Shown here: positions 6,062 to 12,409 of the stretch, piece after piece
How the letters are laid out: the number at the start of each line of letters is the position of its first letter
How positions within the stretch are numbered: position 1 is the stretch's first letter
Source: a virus
Direction: 5' to 3' (one strand)
Length of the DNA: 37,828 nucleotides
IMG/VR virus record: IMGVR_UViG_3300006853_000035
Coordinates: 1 to 37,828 of that record
Program-made: the position numbers and the translations under genes
The notes under the pieces: model-generated
What the model was told of the DNA's origin: nothing
The model's input: only the letters and a program-made list of their open reading frames with translations
Databases searched by the model: none

Positions 6062-6961
6062 GTGAGTGAACATTCGCCCACTCGGCACCGCACGCGAACA
6101 GGGCCGGGTGGGCGAGGCCCGATGGACGGAGCCGAGATCATTCGGCGGCACGTCGCGCACATGACAAGACGCGGCTTACGACCGACCACCGTCACCTACC
6201 GCATCCGCGCGCTACGACGGCTCGAGATCCACGCAAGTCGCTCCCTGCTCCACATCCACCTCGACGACCTCCGCGCCTACCTCGACGCGCTCCCCGACGC
6301 GGGCTACCGCTCCGCAGAGACCAGCCACTTCCGCGGGTTCTTCAAGTGGGCAACGATCGAGGGCTACGTCCACGAGGACCCGACATACCGGCTGGAACGC
6401 ACCCGGCGGCGGAAGTACCTGCCGAACCCGATGCCCGTCGATGACGTCGCTCGCGCGCTCCAGAACCCGCCCGCTCGGATCGCGAATGCGATGTGGCTCG
6501 CAGCGTACGCGGGTCTACGCGCCTGCGACCTCGCGCCGCTCCGGCGTGAACACCTGATGATCGACGCTCGGGTCCCGACCGTGTTCGTCGAGGAATCCAA
6601 GGGCGGGAAACCTCGCACCGTGCCGCTCGCGCCGCTGCTCGTCGAGGCCCTGCGACTCCCCCGCTCCGGGTGGCTGTTCCCCTACCACGACGGGCGCAGC
6701 GGACACATCACCGCCCACTACATGTCGATGCTCTGCAACGCCTACCTTCACGATCTCGGCATCGACCACACGCTCCACACGCTGCGACACCGGTTCATCA
6801 CGGACTGCTACGCCGTCGACAGGGATCTCGTCGTCACCCAGGAACTCGCCGGGCATGAGTCGATCGAGATGACCCGCCGCTACACCTGGACCGACCCTGG
6901 CGCCGCGGCGAACACTGTCGCTCAGCTCCCCGACCCACGGCGCGTGCTCACGTTCGCCTGA
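6062..6961 (+). CDS. int: Tyrosine integrase
   Basis: Tyrosine recombinases cut and rejoin attP and attB through a covalent Tyr link. The catalytic set is complete: R153 (GLRACDL), K180 or K183 (ESKGGKPRTVPL), H239 and R242 (HTLRHRF), H265 (AGHES) and Y274 (RRYTW). Residues about 22-118 form the core-binding SAM-like domain. At 299 residues it resembles XerC/D in size and shows no obvious separate arm-binding domain; the first 20 residues are merely basic. The GTG at 6062 is weakly supported, and the ATG at 6122 with GGGCGAGG upstream is an alternative start. It follows the repressor with a 39-base gap, so both are likely on one message. Confidence 0.93.
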   Translation: MSEHSPTRHRTRTGPGGRGPMDGAEIIRRHVAHMTRRGLRPTTVTYRIRALRRLEIHASRSLLHIHLDDLRAYLDALPDAGYRSAETSHFRGFFKWATIEGYVHEDPTYRLERTRRRKYLPNPMPVDDVARALQNPPARIANAMWLAAYAGLRACDLAPLRREHLMIDARVPTVFVEESKGGKPRTVPLAPLLVEALRLPRSGWLFPYHDGRSGHITAHYMSMLCNAYLHDLGIDHTLHTLRHRFITDCYAVDRDLVVTQELAGHESIEMTRRYTWTDPGAAANTVAQLPDPRRVLTFA

Positions 6962-6982
6962 TTCGGTGTACCCTCCGCGTCC

Positions 6983-7240
6983 ATGCAGAAGGGAGCGCTC
7001 ACCGAGACCGGCGCCCGGTTCTCGGACCGGAATCTCATCGCAGCCAACCTGTTCTCCGTCGCCCGCGTCACATGCAACATGCACGACGCACTTCTGATCG
7101 AACAGCGACGGACGAACCAGCTTCTCGAAACCCTGATCGAGCTCGGCGGGGGCGACGTGCCCGATGTTGAGCCAGCAGTTCTGGTGGAGCACCACTCGTT
7201 AGACCCGATGACCGGCGAACCCGTCCGGGATCGGGCCTGA
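6983..7240 (+). CDS. Hypothetical helical protein (85 aa)
   Basis: The product reads MQKGALTETGARFSDRNLIA at the start and has a coiled segment, LLIEQRRTNQLLETLIELGG, in the middle, a pattern often seen in small phage proteins. There is no ribosome site before the ATG at 6983, but TACCCT at 6969-6974 could be a -10 element giving a leaderless message; the later ATG at 7079 is another possible start. It follows int by 21 bases on the same strand. Function unknown. Confidence 0.5.
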   Translation: MQKGALTETGARFSDRNLIAANLFSVARVTCNMHDALLIEQRRTNQLLETLIELGGGDVPDVEPAVLVEHHSLDPMTGEPVRDRA

Positions 7241-7253
7241 GCAATCTCATCCG

Positions 7254-7349
7254 GTGAACGTTACGGTCCGTGATGCACTGCGCGACTCACACGGGAAGAC
7301 AACCCGGCTCCAGTACGCAGCCGCAGCGAAGAAGTGCCGAGCCACCTAA
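7254..7349 (+). CDS. Possible small basic peptide (31 aa)
   Basis: A GTG at 7254 opens a 31-codon frame (MNVTVRDALRDSHGKTTRLQ at the start) ending in TAA, with an even, coding-like composition and a basic end (AAAAKKCRAT). It lies between two other rightward frames and fills most of the 7241-7367 gap. No good ribosome site is seen, so support is weak. Confidence 0.3.
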   Translation: MNVTVRDALRDSHGKTTRLQYAAAAKKCRAT

Positions 7350-7367
7350 GACAATTCGAGGCTCGAA

Positions 7368-7508
7368 GTGCAAGCACTCTGGAACGGTTTCTGGTACTAC
7401 GGGATGTGGTTATTCCTGATCCCGTTCGGGGCAGGCGCAGGAGTGTGGATCGTTCGTCGAACGCGAAGAAGCCCCCGACCGAAGTCGGGGGCGCAACGCG
7501 TGAAGTGA
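7368..7508 (+). CDS. Possible small membrane protein (46 aa)
   Basis: A GTG at 7368 opens a frame beginning MQALWNGFWYYGMWLFLIPF, one convincing membrane helix that continues into GAGAGVWIVRRTRR, a positive-inside end. The last third of the frame runs through the hairpin that terminates the opposite operon. The clear membrane segment favours a real gene; the weak ribosome site does not. Confidence 0.4.
   Translation: MQALWNGFWYYGMWLFLIPFGAGAGVWIVRRTRRSPRPKSGAQRVK
7471..7492 (-). terminator. Terminator of the late leftward operon
   Basis: Read on the minus strand this is a perfect 9-bp GC stem, GCCCCCGAC and GTCGGGGGC, closed by a UUCG tetraloop and followed by TTCTTCG. It lies 25 bases beyond the last structural gene, between the converging transcription units. 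The plus strand forms the same stem with a CGAA loop but without a T-run. Confidence 0.85.
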
Positions 7509-7517
7509 CGGGCTAGG

Positions 7518-7883
7518 TCAGGACGCGGCGAGCACGACCCTGCGTACCTCGAACATACCCTCGAACACGCGGTCCAGAGACCCGGTCGCGCGGGCGGTGA
7601 GCTCGAACACGTAGCTCTGCCCGGCGACCACGCTGGACGCGGCAATCTCACCCGCGCTCCACGTCACCGTGACGTTCGGGACGCCGGTCGGTTCCTTCCC
7701 GGAACCTGCCGCGCCCGTGATGCCCGAGGCCTTCGTGAGCTTCGCGGCGGAACCCTTGTCGCCGATCAGGAGCGTGAACGTGTAGCCCGTCGAGAAGTCG
7801 ATGAGGGTGCCGTCGTCGTCTTCGAGCCAGAGCTTCGCGGCAGGACGATCCGCCGTGATGTGGTAGGCGAGCTTCTGGCTCAT
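7518..7883 (-). CDS. Phage structural protein, BppU-like beta domain (121 aa)
   Basis: Last gene of the late operon. The sequence is beta-rich: LAYHITADRPAAKLWLEDDD, then GYTFTLLIGDKGSAAKL, then a VTVTWSAGEIAASSVVAG turn and a C-terminal FELTARATGSLDRVFEG strand set. This layout resembles the N-terminal domains of baseplate-upper or fibre-associated proteins that describe a limited value range in tail-tip proteins. Position after the repeat-rich fibre protein supports a tail role. The ATG at 7883 overlaps the upstream stop (ATGA). Confidence 0.65.
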   Translation of the reverse strand: MSQKLAYHITADRPAAKLWLEDDDGTLIDFSTGYTFTLLIGDKGSAAKLTKASGITGAAGSGKEPTGVPNVTVTWSAGEIAASSVVAGQSYVFELTARATGSLDRVFEGMFEVRRVVLAAS

Positions 7884-8626
7884 CGGCGCTGCTCCCGGAG
7901 GGTGGCGGTGTGGCCGCGGTCGCGGACCGTCACGGTGTGGCCGTCGTCGTCGATCGTGGCGGTGTGGGTTCGATCTCGCAGTGTCGCGGTGTGACCGTTG
8001 CCGTCGAGGGTTGCGGTGTGGCCGCGGTCGCGGAGGGTGAGCGTGATCGGGTTGGGGTCCGCGGTGGCGCCGAACGTGCCGTCCGCGTTGATGGTGCAGC
8101 CCGCGAGCAGCGCCGCGAGGGTGCCGACCACCGACGAACCCGACGCGGCACAGAGCGCATCCGCGAGGGTCGCAGCGAGGCTTCCCGCCGCGCCCACCCC
8201 ACCAGACACGGAGCCCGTTGCGTCATCGAGCGTGGCGGCGCAGGACCCGGCGACACCATGCCCACCGGAGGCCGCGCCTGTGCAGTCCGAGAGGGTTGAG
8301 CCGAGAGCCCCGGTGACCGACGACCCGGAAGCTGCGCCGGTCGCGTCGTCGAGCGTGACGGCCAGGGTCCCAGCAGGGCCGGTGCCACCTGTCGCGGTGG
8401 AAGTCGCGTCGGCCAACGTCTGCGCGAGGGACCCGGACGGGCCATGCCCACCGGACGCGACGACGGTCGCTCCGGCGAGGGTCTGAGCAACCGTGCCGGT
8501 GACGCTCGAACCTGAGGCCGCGCACGTCGCGTCCGCCAGTGTGACCGCGACGGTGCCGGTGACGGTCGTTCCTTCGGAGTGGGTTTGGCCTGGCGCAACC
8601 CATCCGAACGCGTCGCCACCGAACAT
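7880..8626 (-). CDS. Repeat-built tail fibre-like protein (248 aa)
   Basis: After 21 leader residues, eight tandem units of 20-21 residues fill positions 22-186 (consensus near GTLAxTLADATxAASGSS, alternating with endings GGHG or GGTG). A short link follows and then five nine-residue units from 196 to 240 (consensus xTLRDRGHT), then a basic end. Such glycine/alanine/threonine-rich repeats are usual for phage fibres and likely form beta-solenoid or stacked-strand shafts; regular HT pairs every nine residues could bind metal, by analogy with His-rich fibre tips. Both functions are inference. It is the penultimate gene of the late operon. Confidence 0.75.
   Translation of the reverse strand: MFGGDAFGWVAPGQTHSEGTTVTGTVAVTLADATCAASGSSVTGTVAQTLAGATVVASGGHGPSGSLAQTLADATSTATGGTGPAGTLAVTLDDATGAASGSSVTGALGSTLSDCTGAASGGHGVAGSCAATLDDATGSVSGGVGAAGSLAATLADALCAASGSSVVGTLAALLAGCTINADGTFGATADPNPITLTLRDRGHTATLDGNGHTATLRDRTHTATIDDDGHTVTVRDRGHTATLREQRR
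7907..8041 (-). repeat. Five coding 27-base repeats (nonapeptide units)
   Basis: Five in-frame units encode LTLRDRGHT, ATLDGNGHT, ATLRDRTHT, ATIDDDGHT and VTVRDRGHT, and a partial sixth follows. The DNA copies have diverged but keep the HT codons and the frame, so selection acts on the protein. Confidence 0.85.
8069..8563 (-). repeat. Eight coding repeats of 60-63 bases
   Basis: Eight in-frame units of 20 or 21 codons encode variants of GTLAxTLADATxAASG. Units ending GSS (20 codons) and units ending GG-x-G (21 codons) are mixed, implying duplication of a longer block. Spacing is coding, not CRISPR-like. Confidence 0.85.
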
Positions 8627-8629
8627 GCG

Positions 8630-8956
8630 TCAGGACCCGTTTCGTCCGGATGCCTCGATCAGATCGGCCATGCCGTCGAAGAACGTCCCGAGCCGGTTCA
8701 CGACGACTTGAAGCGTCGCTACCGCGTTTCCCGCGGTGACGGTGGTACCTCGCGCGTCGCTCGCCCACTGACGCAACGTCGGCACGGAGGCTTTGATCCT
8801 AGCGTCGCGGAGGGCGGCGAGTCCGGCGTTGGAGCCGACTTTGGGGCGATGTTCGACGGTGCCGCCATTCGCGGTGCGAGTCGCCCACGTCTCATGGTCG
8901 GCGGTCTCGGAGACCTTGGTCGGCGTGTTGAGAGGCAGGCCGTCGTACTCCGCCAT
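8630..8956 (-). CDS. Probable virion-associated hypothetical protein (108 aa)
   Basis: The product begins MAEYDGLPLNTPTKVSETAD and ends with a helical region, TLQVVVNRLGTFFDGMADLI. It lies in the tail/fibre gene block directly before the repeat protein, three bases apart. No domain is recognised; a structural or fibre-assembly role is inferred from position only. Confidence 0.6.
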   Translation of the reverse strand: MAEYDGLPLNTPTKVSETADHETWATRTANGGTVEHRPKVGSNAGLAALRDARIKASVPTLRQWASDARGTTVTAGNAVATLQVVVNRLGTFFDGMADLIEASGRNGS

Positions 8957-8957
8957 A

Positions 8958-9800
8958 TCACGACACCTCCGCGTACACGATGCGGGTCGAGTTGGCGAAC
9001 GTGAACGGGTTGGGACACGACGCCGGATTCGTCAGGCTGGTGTCGGCACTGCCCCCAACCTTCGGGTTCTGACCTCCCGCGTTGCCGAACAACACCAGAC
9101 CTTCCAACGTTGGGACCGTCGTGGCTTTCACCATGATCCCCACGTAGTACAACCCTGCGTACGTCGTGACGAACGTCGACGACAAGTTGAGGGTCTTGGC
9201 CGAGTTCGCCGCCCACGCCGTTGACGTGTCATCTGCGGTGACTCGCAACATCGCGCCTGCGGAGTCGAACAGGGCGAACCACTGATTCGTGCCGACGCTG
9301 AGCGCGGTGGTCGCGGAACGGAACGTGATCGACGTGCAGGTCAAGCCCTTCGGCAAGAAGATCCGGTAGACGCTGAGCCGCCCGGTGGAGAGCTCCGCGG
9401 CGTTCGCTCCAGCGAACAGACCGCGGTCGTAGGTGGAGGCGATGGAACCCGTCGTGCCGCGTGTCGCGGCTTCGCCCGTGAGATAGCTCTCGATGTCGGT
9501 GAGGGTCTTCGCGGTGATCGTCGCTGCGATCTGATCCCCAACGACGACGGTGCGTGCGCTCGTCGATTCCTGTGTGCGGGTGATCGTGAGGGTGTCGGTG
9601 GAGATGTTCGTGACCCGGACGATCTCCGCGTTCGCGGGGGTTGGGATCGTGCCGGTCGGCCAGATCGTCGCGTTGAACGGCACCGCCGGGAACCGGGCAC
9701 CTTCACCGGATGCGACGACGAGTGACGTCCCCGACGTCGCGGGGGACGGCGCGGTCGCGACGGTGGAGTACGCGAGGTTCGCGTGAGCGTCAACCGCCAC
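8958..9800 (-). CDS. Minor tail/fibre protein (280 aa)
   Basis: I use the GTG at 9800, directly behind the upstream stop; the frame extends to 9953 but that part overlaps the neighbour. The N-terminus (ANLAYSTVATAPSPATSG, then TSLVVASGEGARFP and VRVTNISTDTLTITRTQE) matches a short beta module often found at the start of actinophage tail fibres and minor tail proteins. The C-terminal half is a beta sandwich-like region (YRIFLPKGLTCTSITFRSAT, VGIMVKATTVPTLEG). Likely host-contact part of the tail. Confidence 0.75.
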   Translation of the reverse strand: MAVDAHANLAYSTVATAPSPATSGTSLVVASGEGARFPAVPFNATIWPTGTIPTPANAEIVRVTNISTDTLTITRTQESTSARTVVVGDQIAATITAKTLTDIESYLTGEAATRGTTGSIASTYDRGLFAGANAAELSTGRLSVYRIFLPKGLTCTSITFRSATTALSVGTNQWFALFDSAGAMLRVTADDTSTAWAANSAKTLNLSSTFVTTYAGLYYVGIMVKATTVPTLEGLVLFGNAGGQNPKVGGSADTSLTNPASCPNPFTFANSTRIVYAEVS

Positions 9801-9802
9801 AG

Positions 9803-10195
9803 CTACGCGTTGCCCGCGGTGATGACGAACGAACTCACCGCGACCGGGCCACCTGCGACGAGCGACGTGGTGTTGAGGTTCAGATCCGAGCCCGAGGTTC
9901 CCACGTTGCCGTCGATGACGAACGTCCCACCGGAGGTGACGACACGGAACCACGTCGCGGTGCCGGTCGCGTTGGCACTGGAGTCGTTCGTGATCGCGGA
10001 GAGCGTGAGGACACCCGACGACGCGCCAGGCGCAGCGGTGGCGGACAACGCCAGCTCCGCGAGGAGTGTCGTCGCCGAACCACCCGACGCGGGCCGCGAC
10101 CCGTCGTAGATCCGCAGCAGACCATTCGATCCGATCGCAGTAGTGATCGCGTCCATCTGCGCGTTGCGGACGGTCGTCGAAAGTGCGAGGGCCAT
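9803..10195 (-). CDS. Tail-associated structural protein (130 aa)
   Basis: The product begins MALALSTTVRNAQMDAITTA followed by GSNGLLRIYDGSRPASGG and LLAELALSATAAPGAS. This pattern is widespread among small phage proteins near tail fibre genes and suggests a beta-rich virion component. The ATG at 10195 overlaps the stop of a possible 19-aa frame (TGATG). Exact role unknown. Confidence 0.7.
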   Translation of the reverse strand: MALALSTTVRNAQMDAITTAIGSNGLLRIYDGSRPASGGSATTLLAELALSATAAPGASSGVLTLSAITNDSSANATGTATWFRVVTSGGTFVIDGNVGTSGSDLNLNTTSLVAGGPVAVSSFVITAGNA

Positions 10196-10254
10196 CAGGT
10201 CTCCCGTGTCACTTGTTCTCGGCGTTGGGGTGGTCGGTTGCCGCCGCGCGACAT
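10195..10254 (-). CDS. Possible 19-aa basic peptide
   Basis: The ATG at 10254 opens MSRGGNRPPQRREQVTRET and stops as TGATG with the next gene. It fills most of the 72-base gap after the 82-aa membrane protein. The ribosome site is poor; it may serve only to couple translation. Confidence 0.3.
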   Translation of the reverse strand: MSRGGNRPPQRREQVTRET

Positions 10255-10267
10255 CCCGACCGCGGGG

Positions 10268-10516
10268 TCACAGCCGACCGGTAAGAAGGTTCGCGACGAA
10301 CAACACCATCGCGATGACCAGCCCACACAGCTGCACGATCTGCCGCGTCCGGTTCGCGTCCATCTTCGCGTCAAGGCTGTCGAAGCGATCCTTGGTGTCC
10401 GTGCGGAAGTCGGCGACGTCGCTGCGGATCTGCACTTGATCGTTGCGGATGTGCTCCACGCGTTCAGCGAGGACCGCAACCCGGACAGTCTCCGGCTCAT
10501 CACGCTTAGAGCCCAC
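10268..10516 (-). CDS. Coiled-coil membrane protein (82 aa)
   Basis: Residues about 10-60 form an amphipathic coil (AERVEHIRNDQVQIRSDVAD, then FRTDTKDRFDSLDAKMDANR) and residues 62-80 one membrane helix (LCGLVIAMVLFVANLL). The start is a GTG at 10516, overlapping the PAS gene by 11 bases. Proteins of this build often sit near phage lysis genes; the role is not known. Confidence 0.6.
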   Translation of the reverse strand: MGSKRDEPETVRVAVLAERVEHIRNDQVQIRSDVADFRTDTKDRFDSLDAKMDANRTRQIVQLCGLVIAMVLFVANLLTGRL

Positions 10517-10841
10517 GACGCTCGATCACAGCGATGAACAAGCGTGGGGTGGCGTCCAAGGCACACAGCGTCAAGTTGATCGGCCGTTCCATACCGTCTC
10601 GACCCATCGCCGACAGCGCACGACGTTGACCTGCCGCGGGTGACACGCCCGTCGCCACCGTCCGCTCGAACGATTCTTCGTGGGTTGCCCGGTACTTGTC
10701 GGGAACGAATGCGAGGATTGGTTGACCGATCAACTGTGCCGGGGTCCACCCGATCACGTCTTCGGCGCCTGGTGTCACGTACAGCACTTGCCCTTGGCTG
10801 GTCGCCCACACCAGACATGCCCGTGTATCCGCTCTGGTCAT
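10506..10841 (-). CDS. PAS-domain protein (111 aa)
   Basis: The whole protein is one PAS domain: VWATSQGQVLYVTPGAEDVI, then GWTPAQLIGQPILAFVPDKY, then RATHEESFERTVATG, then RRALSAMGRDGMERPINLTL and a final FIAVIERRGL strand. PAS domains sense small ligands, redox state or partners. Counted from the ATG at 10841 (ATGA with the upstream stop, CGGAG before it), H54, R60 and R74 have the same spacing as the heme ligand His and two Arg of the oxygen sensor FixL, but similar residues also occur in PAS domains without heme. There is no kinase or output domain, so it would have to act through a partner, perhaps one of the flanking membrane proteins. Confidence 0.85.
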   Translation of the reverse strand: MTRADTRACLVWATSQGQVLYVTPGAEDVIGWTPAQLIGQPILAFVPDKYRATHEESFERTVATGVSPAAGQRRALSAMGRDGMERPINLTLCALDATPRLFIAVIERRGL

Positions 10842-11020
10842 CTGCACTCCGGAAGGTCGCGAAGCAAGCGGGGATCGAACGACAGGGAGTAGTCGTGAAG
10901 ACGGGCGGAGAGAACGCGGTAGGCGTGCTCACACGACGGGGGTGCATCGCTGGAGAGAATCGCAACGATGACGATCACCGCGACCGCGAGGACAGCAAGG
11001 ACCGGACTCCACCGGTGCAT
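10838..11020 (-). CDS. Small membrane-anchored protein (60 aa)
   Basis: Residues 6-23 (PVLAVLAVAVIVIVAILS) form an N-terminal membrane anchor, with about 37 residues beyond it containing two cysteines (PSCEHAY and LPECR), which could pair outside the membrane. Its position between a coiled membrane protein and the PAS gene in the lysis neighbourhood recalls spanin-like or holin-accessory genes, but similarity is only in build. Confidence 0.6.
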   Translation of the reverse strand: MHRWSPVLAVLAVAVIVIVAILSSDAPPSCEHAYRVLSARLHDYSLSFDPRLLRDLPECR

Positions 11021-11021
11021 G

Positions 11022-11339
11022 TCATCGCCCCTGCATCAACGCGGTGAGCAGGATTCCCAACCCGAGCGCCATCAGCCCACCGACGCCGGCCGTGAGACGA
11101 TCCAGTTTCCGGTTGACTTTCTCATCTCGACCAGTGGACTTCGCGTCGAGCTCCGCGAGACGTTCACCCACCCTGGTCTCGAACCGAGAGCGCCAGTCAT
11201 CCATCTCGTCAGCGTGCTCACGCTGATACCGCTCCAGACGATCCAGGTCACTGACAGCAAGACTCACGCGCAGTGCATCCGTCCACGTTGAGTCCCGGTA
11301 CCACGCTTCGATCCGCGGCGCTTCTCTGCGTTCAGACAT
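11022..11339 (-). CDS. Coiled-coil protein with C-terminal membrane helix (105 aa)
   Basis: I use the ATG at 11339, four bases after the upstream stop, instead of the far upstream starts that overlap it. Residues about 28-80 are charged and helical (SDLDRLERYQREHADEMDDW and later DAKSTGRDEKVNRKLDRL), and residues 84-102 form a membrane helix (GGLMALGLGILLTALM). Build resembles accessory membrane proteins of phage lysis modules. Function unproven. Confidence 0.6.
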   Translation of the reverse strand: MSERREAPRIEAWYRDSTWTDALRVSLAVSDLDRLERYQREHADEMDDWRSRFETRVGERLAELDAKSTGRDEKVNRKLDRLTAGVGGLMALGLGILLTALMQGR

Positions 11340-11343
11340 CGCG

Positions 11344-11529
11344 TCACGCTGGCGGGATGCTGTCGAACCAACCGGCGGGCAACTTCCAGATCGGGTTCTG
11401 GAACGGCCAGTTCGTCCACCACGACAGCTCGTCCCATGACGTGACAGCGCGCCGCGTCTGCCACGAGTCCTGGTCGATGATCCACACCTGACCGTTGCCA
11501 GGGTCTCGCTGGTACAGCCCGATCGCCAT
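11344..11529 (-). CDS. Small Trp-rich hypothetical protein (61 aa)
   Basis: The product begins MAIGLYQRDPGNGQVWIIDQ and contains seven tryptophans (WWTNWPFQNPIWKLPAGW). The aromatic, beta-like composition is reminiscent of small proteins that bind glycans or other proteins, but no family is recognised. It follows a 12-aa mini-ORF with only one base between. Confidence 0.55.
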   Translation of the reverse strand: MAIGLYQRDPGNGQVWIIDQDSWQTRRAVTSWDELSWWTNWPFQNPIWKLPAGWFDSIPPA

Positions 11530-11530
11530 G

Positions 11531-11569
11531 TCAGCTCTCTTTCGCTGGTTGCGACGCGTCGGGCCTCAT
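11531..11569 (-). CDS. Mini-ORF of 12 codons, coupled
   Basis: The ATG at 11569 overlaps the stop of the preceding 15-codon ORF as ATGA and encodes MRPDASQPAKES. Its stop is one base before the ATG of the 61-aa gene. It may be a coupling or leader peptide rather than a functional protein. Confidence 0.4.
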   Translation of the reverse strand: MRPDASQPAKES

Positions 11570-11613
11570 CGCGCCACCTGCACGGGTTCGTCATCACGGT
11601 TACATTCCCTCAC
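11566..11613 (-). CDS. Leader mini-ORF of 15 codons with strong ribosome site
   Basis: The GTG at 11613 is preceded at seven bases by AGGAGGT (11627-11621), one of the best ribosome sites in the window. It encodes MRECNRDDEPVQVAR and stops as ATGA with the 12-codon ORF. Part of the ribosome site lies in a small hairpin, so it could control entry into the following membrane and PAS genes. Confidence 0.45.
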   Translation of the reverse strand: MRECNRDDEPVQVAR

Positions 11614-11619
11614 CGTCGG

Positions 11620-11635
11620 CACCTCCTGTTAGGTG
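11620..11635 (-). promoter_or_regulatory. Small hairpin masking a ribosome site
   Basis: On the minus strand CACCT and AGGTG pair around a six-base loop, with the AGGAGGT ribosome site of the 15-codon leader spanning loop and stem. GTCGGCAC is also repeated directly on either side (11615 and 11635). A translational switch is possible but only inferred. Confidence 0.35.
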
Positions 11636-11643
11636 TCGGCACA

Positions 11644-11680
11644 GGCCCCGCGGTCGGCCCTTGAAGTTGGCCGCGGGGCC
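11644..11680 (-). terminator. GC-rich hairpin after the endolysin gene
   Basis: GGCCCCGCGG at 11644-11653 pairs perfectly with 11671-11680, with a 17-base loop that can pair further. It lies ten bases after the endolysin stop. There is no T-run on the minus strand, so it may attenuate or protect the message end. Confidence 0.6.
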
Positions 11681-11689
11681 GCTCCCTGC

Positions 11690-12409
11690 TCAGGCCGGTG
11701 CGCCTGCCCCAACGAGGGCGCGGTACTGCTCGACCGACAGAAACGCGGTCGGGATCGGACACGGCACCGACGGGTGCGTGTACTGCAACACCTCACTCGG
11801 CACGCCGAACTGTCCGTCGATCGCCCCGGCGAGCGCCCGGAGTGGACGGTCGTTCGGCGAGATCAAGTACGCCTTGCCCGACGCGACAGGCTGCGACTTC
11901 TCGTTCCAGATCATCTCGACAGCGCAGTACATGGTCTTCCCCTTCGGGGTCGGTGCGGGAGCGTCGACACTCGGGCGCGCCCCGGAGTTGAATCGGTCGA
12001 TGAAGTCGCGCAGCCCGTCACCAGGACACGCGGTCGCGACGTAGGACGAGTGCGGACGGAGCGGCCAGTCGAGGCCGTGCTGCTCGACGGCTTCCGTCGC
12101 GAAGTCCGCGATGGCCCGCTCGAGCTCGGGTGTGATCGCATCGTCGGTGCCGACCAGCGCGCAGATCGCACGCGAGCCGGGGTTGTAGTTGATGCCGTCC
12201 TGCACGCCGTTCGCGGCGGAGTCGCGGTCCCAGCCGCGGCCGATGAACCGTTCGCCGTGGATGCACGCCCCGAAGTTGTACGCACCGTCAGGGCCGTACT
12301 CGTTGGAGCGTTCCGACTTGATCCGTTCCCACTGCGCGGCGCAGCGCGCGTGGTCCGCGTTGCCCGCGGTCCCGACGACACCGAGGTAGTGGACCGACGG
12401 GTTCGCCAT
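11690..12409 (-). CDS. Endolysin, N-acetylmuramoyl-L-alanine amidase
   Basis: The 239-residue product carries an Amidase_2/PGRP-type zinc domain over residues about 5-140, which cuts the bond between muramic acid and the stem peptide. Visible zinc ligands are H7 (VHYLG), H120 (RPHSSYVAT) and C128 (ACPGDG); AYNFGACIHGERFIGRGW is the central family motif. A Pro-rich linker follows, and residues 155-239 form a separate C-terminal domain without a known match, perhaps wall binding. The ATG at 12409 overlaps the holin stop (TGATG). No LysB-type esterase gene is seen, which argues against a host with a mycolate layer. Confidence 0.9.
   Translation of the reverse strand: MANPSVHYLGVVGTAGNADHARCAAQWERIKSERSNEYGPDGAYNFGACIHGERFIGRGWDRDSAANGVQDGINYNPGSRAICALVGTDDAITPELERAIADFATEAVEQHGLDWPLRPHSSYVATACPGDGLRDFIDRFNSGARPSVDAPAPTPKGKTMYCAVEMIWNEKSQPVASGKAYLISPNDRPLRALAGAIDGQFGVPSEVLQYTHPSVPCPIPTAFLSVEQYRALVGAGAPA

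Noticed and set aside
7907-8563. CRISPR-like regular repeats
   Set aside because: The repeats are in frame, diverged at wobble positions and encode a fibre protein, with no constant repeat or unique spacers.
11340-11597. Upstream start of the coiled membrane protein frame (191 codons)
   Set aside because: The extension overlaps the 61-aa gene completely and is Arg/Ser-rich; the ATG at 11339 follows that gene directly.
11690-12409. LysB-type esterase or second endolysin gene near the lysis cassette
   Set aside because: No GxSxG serine hydrolase frame is seen around the holin and amidase genes.
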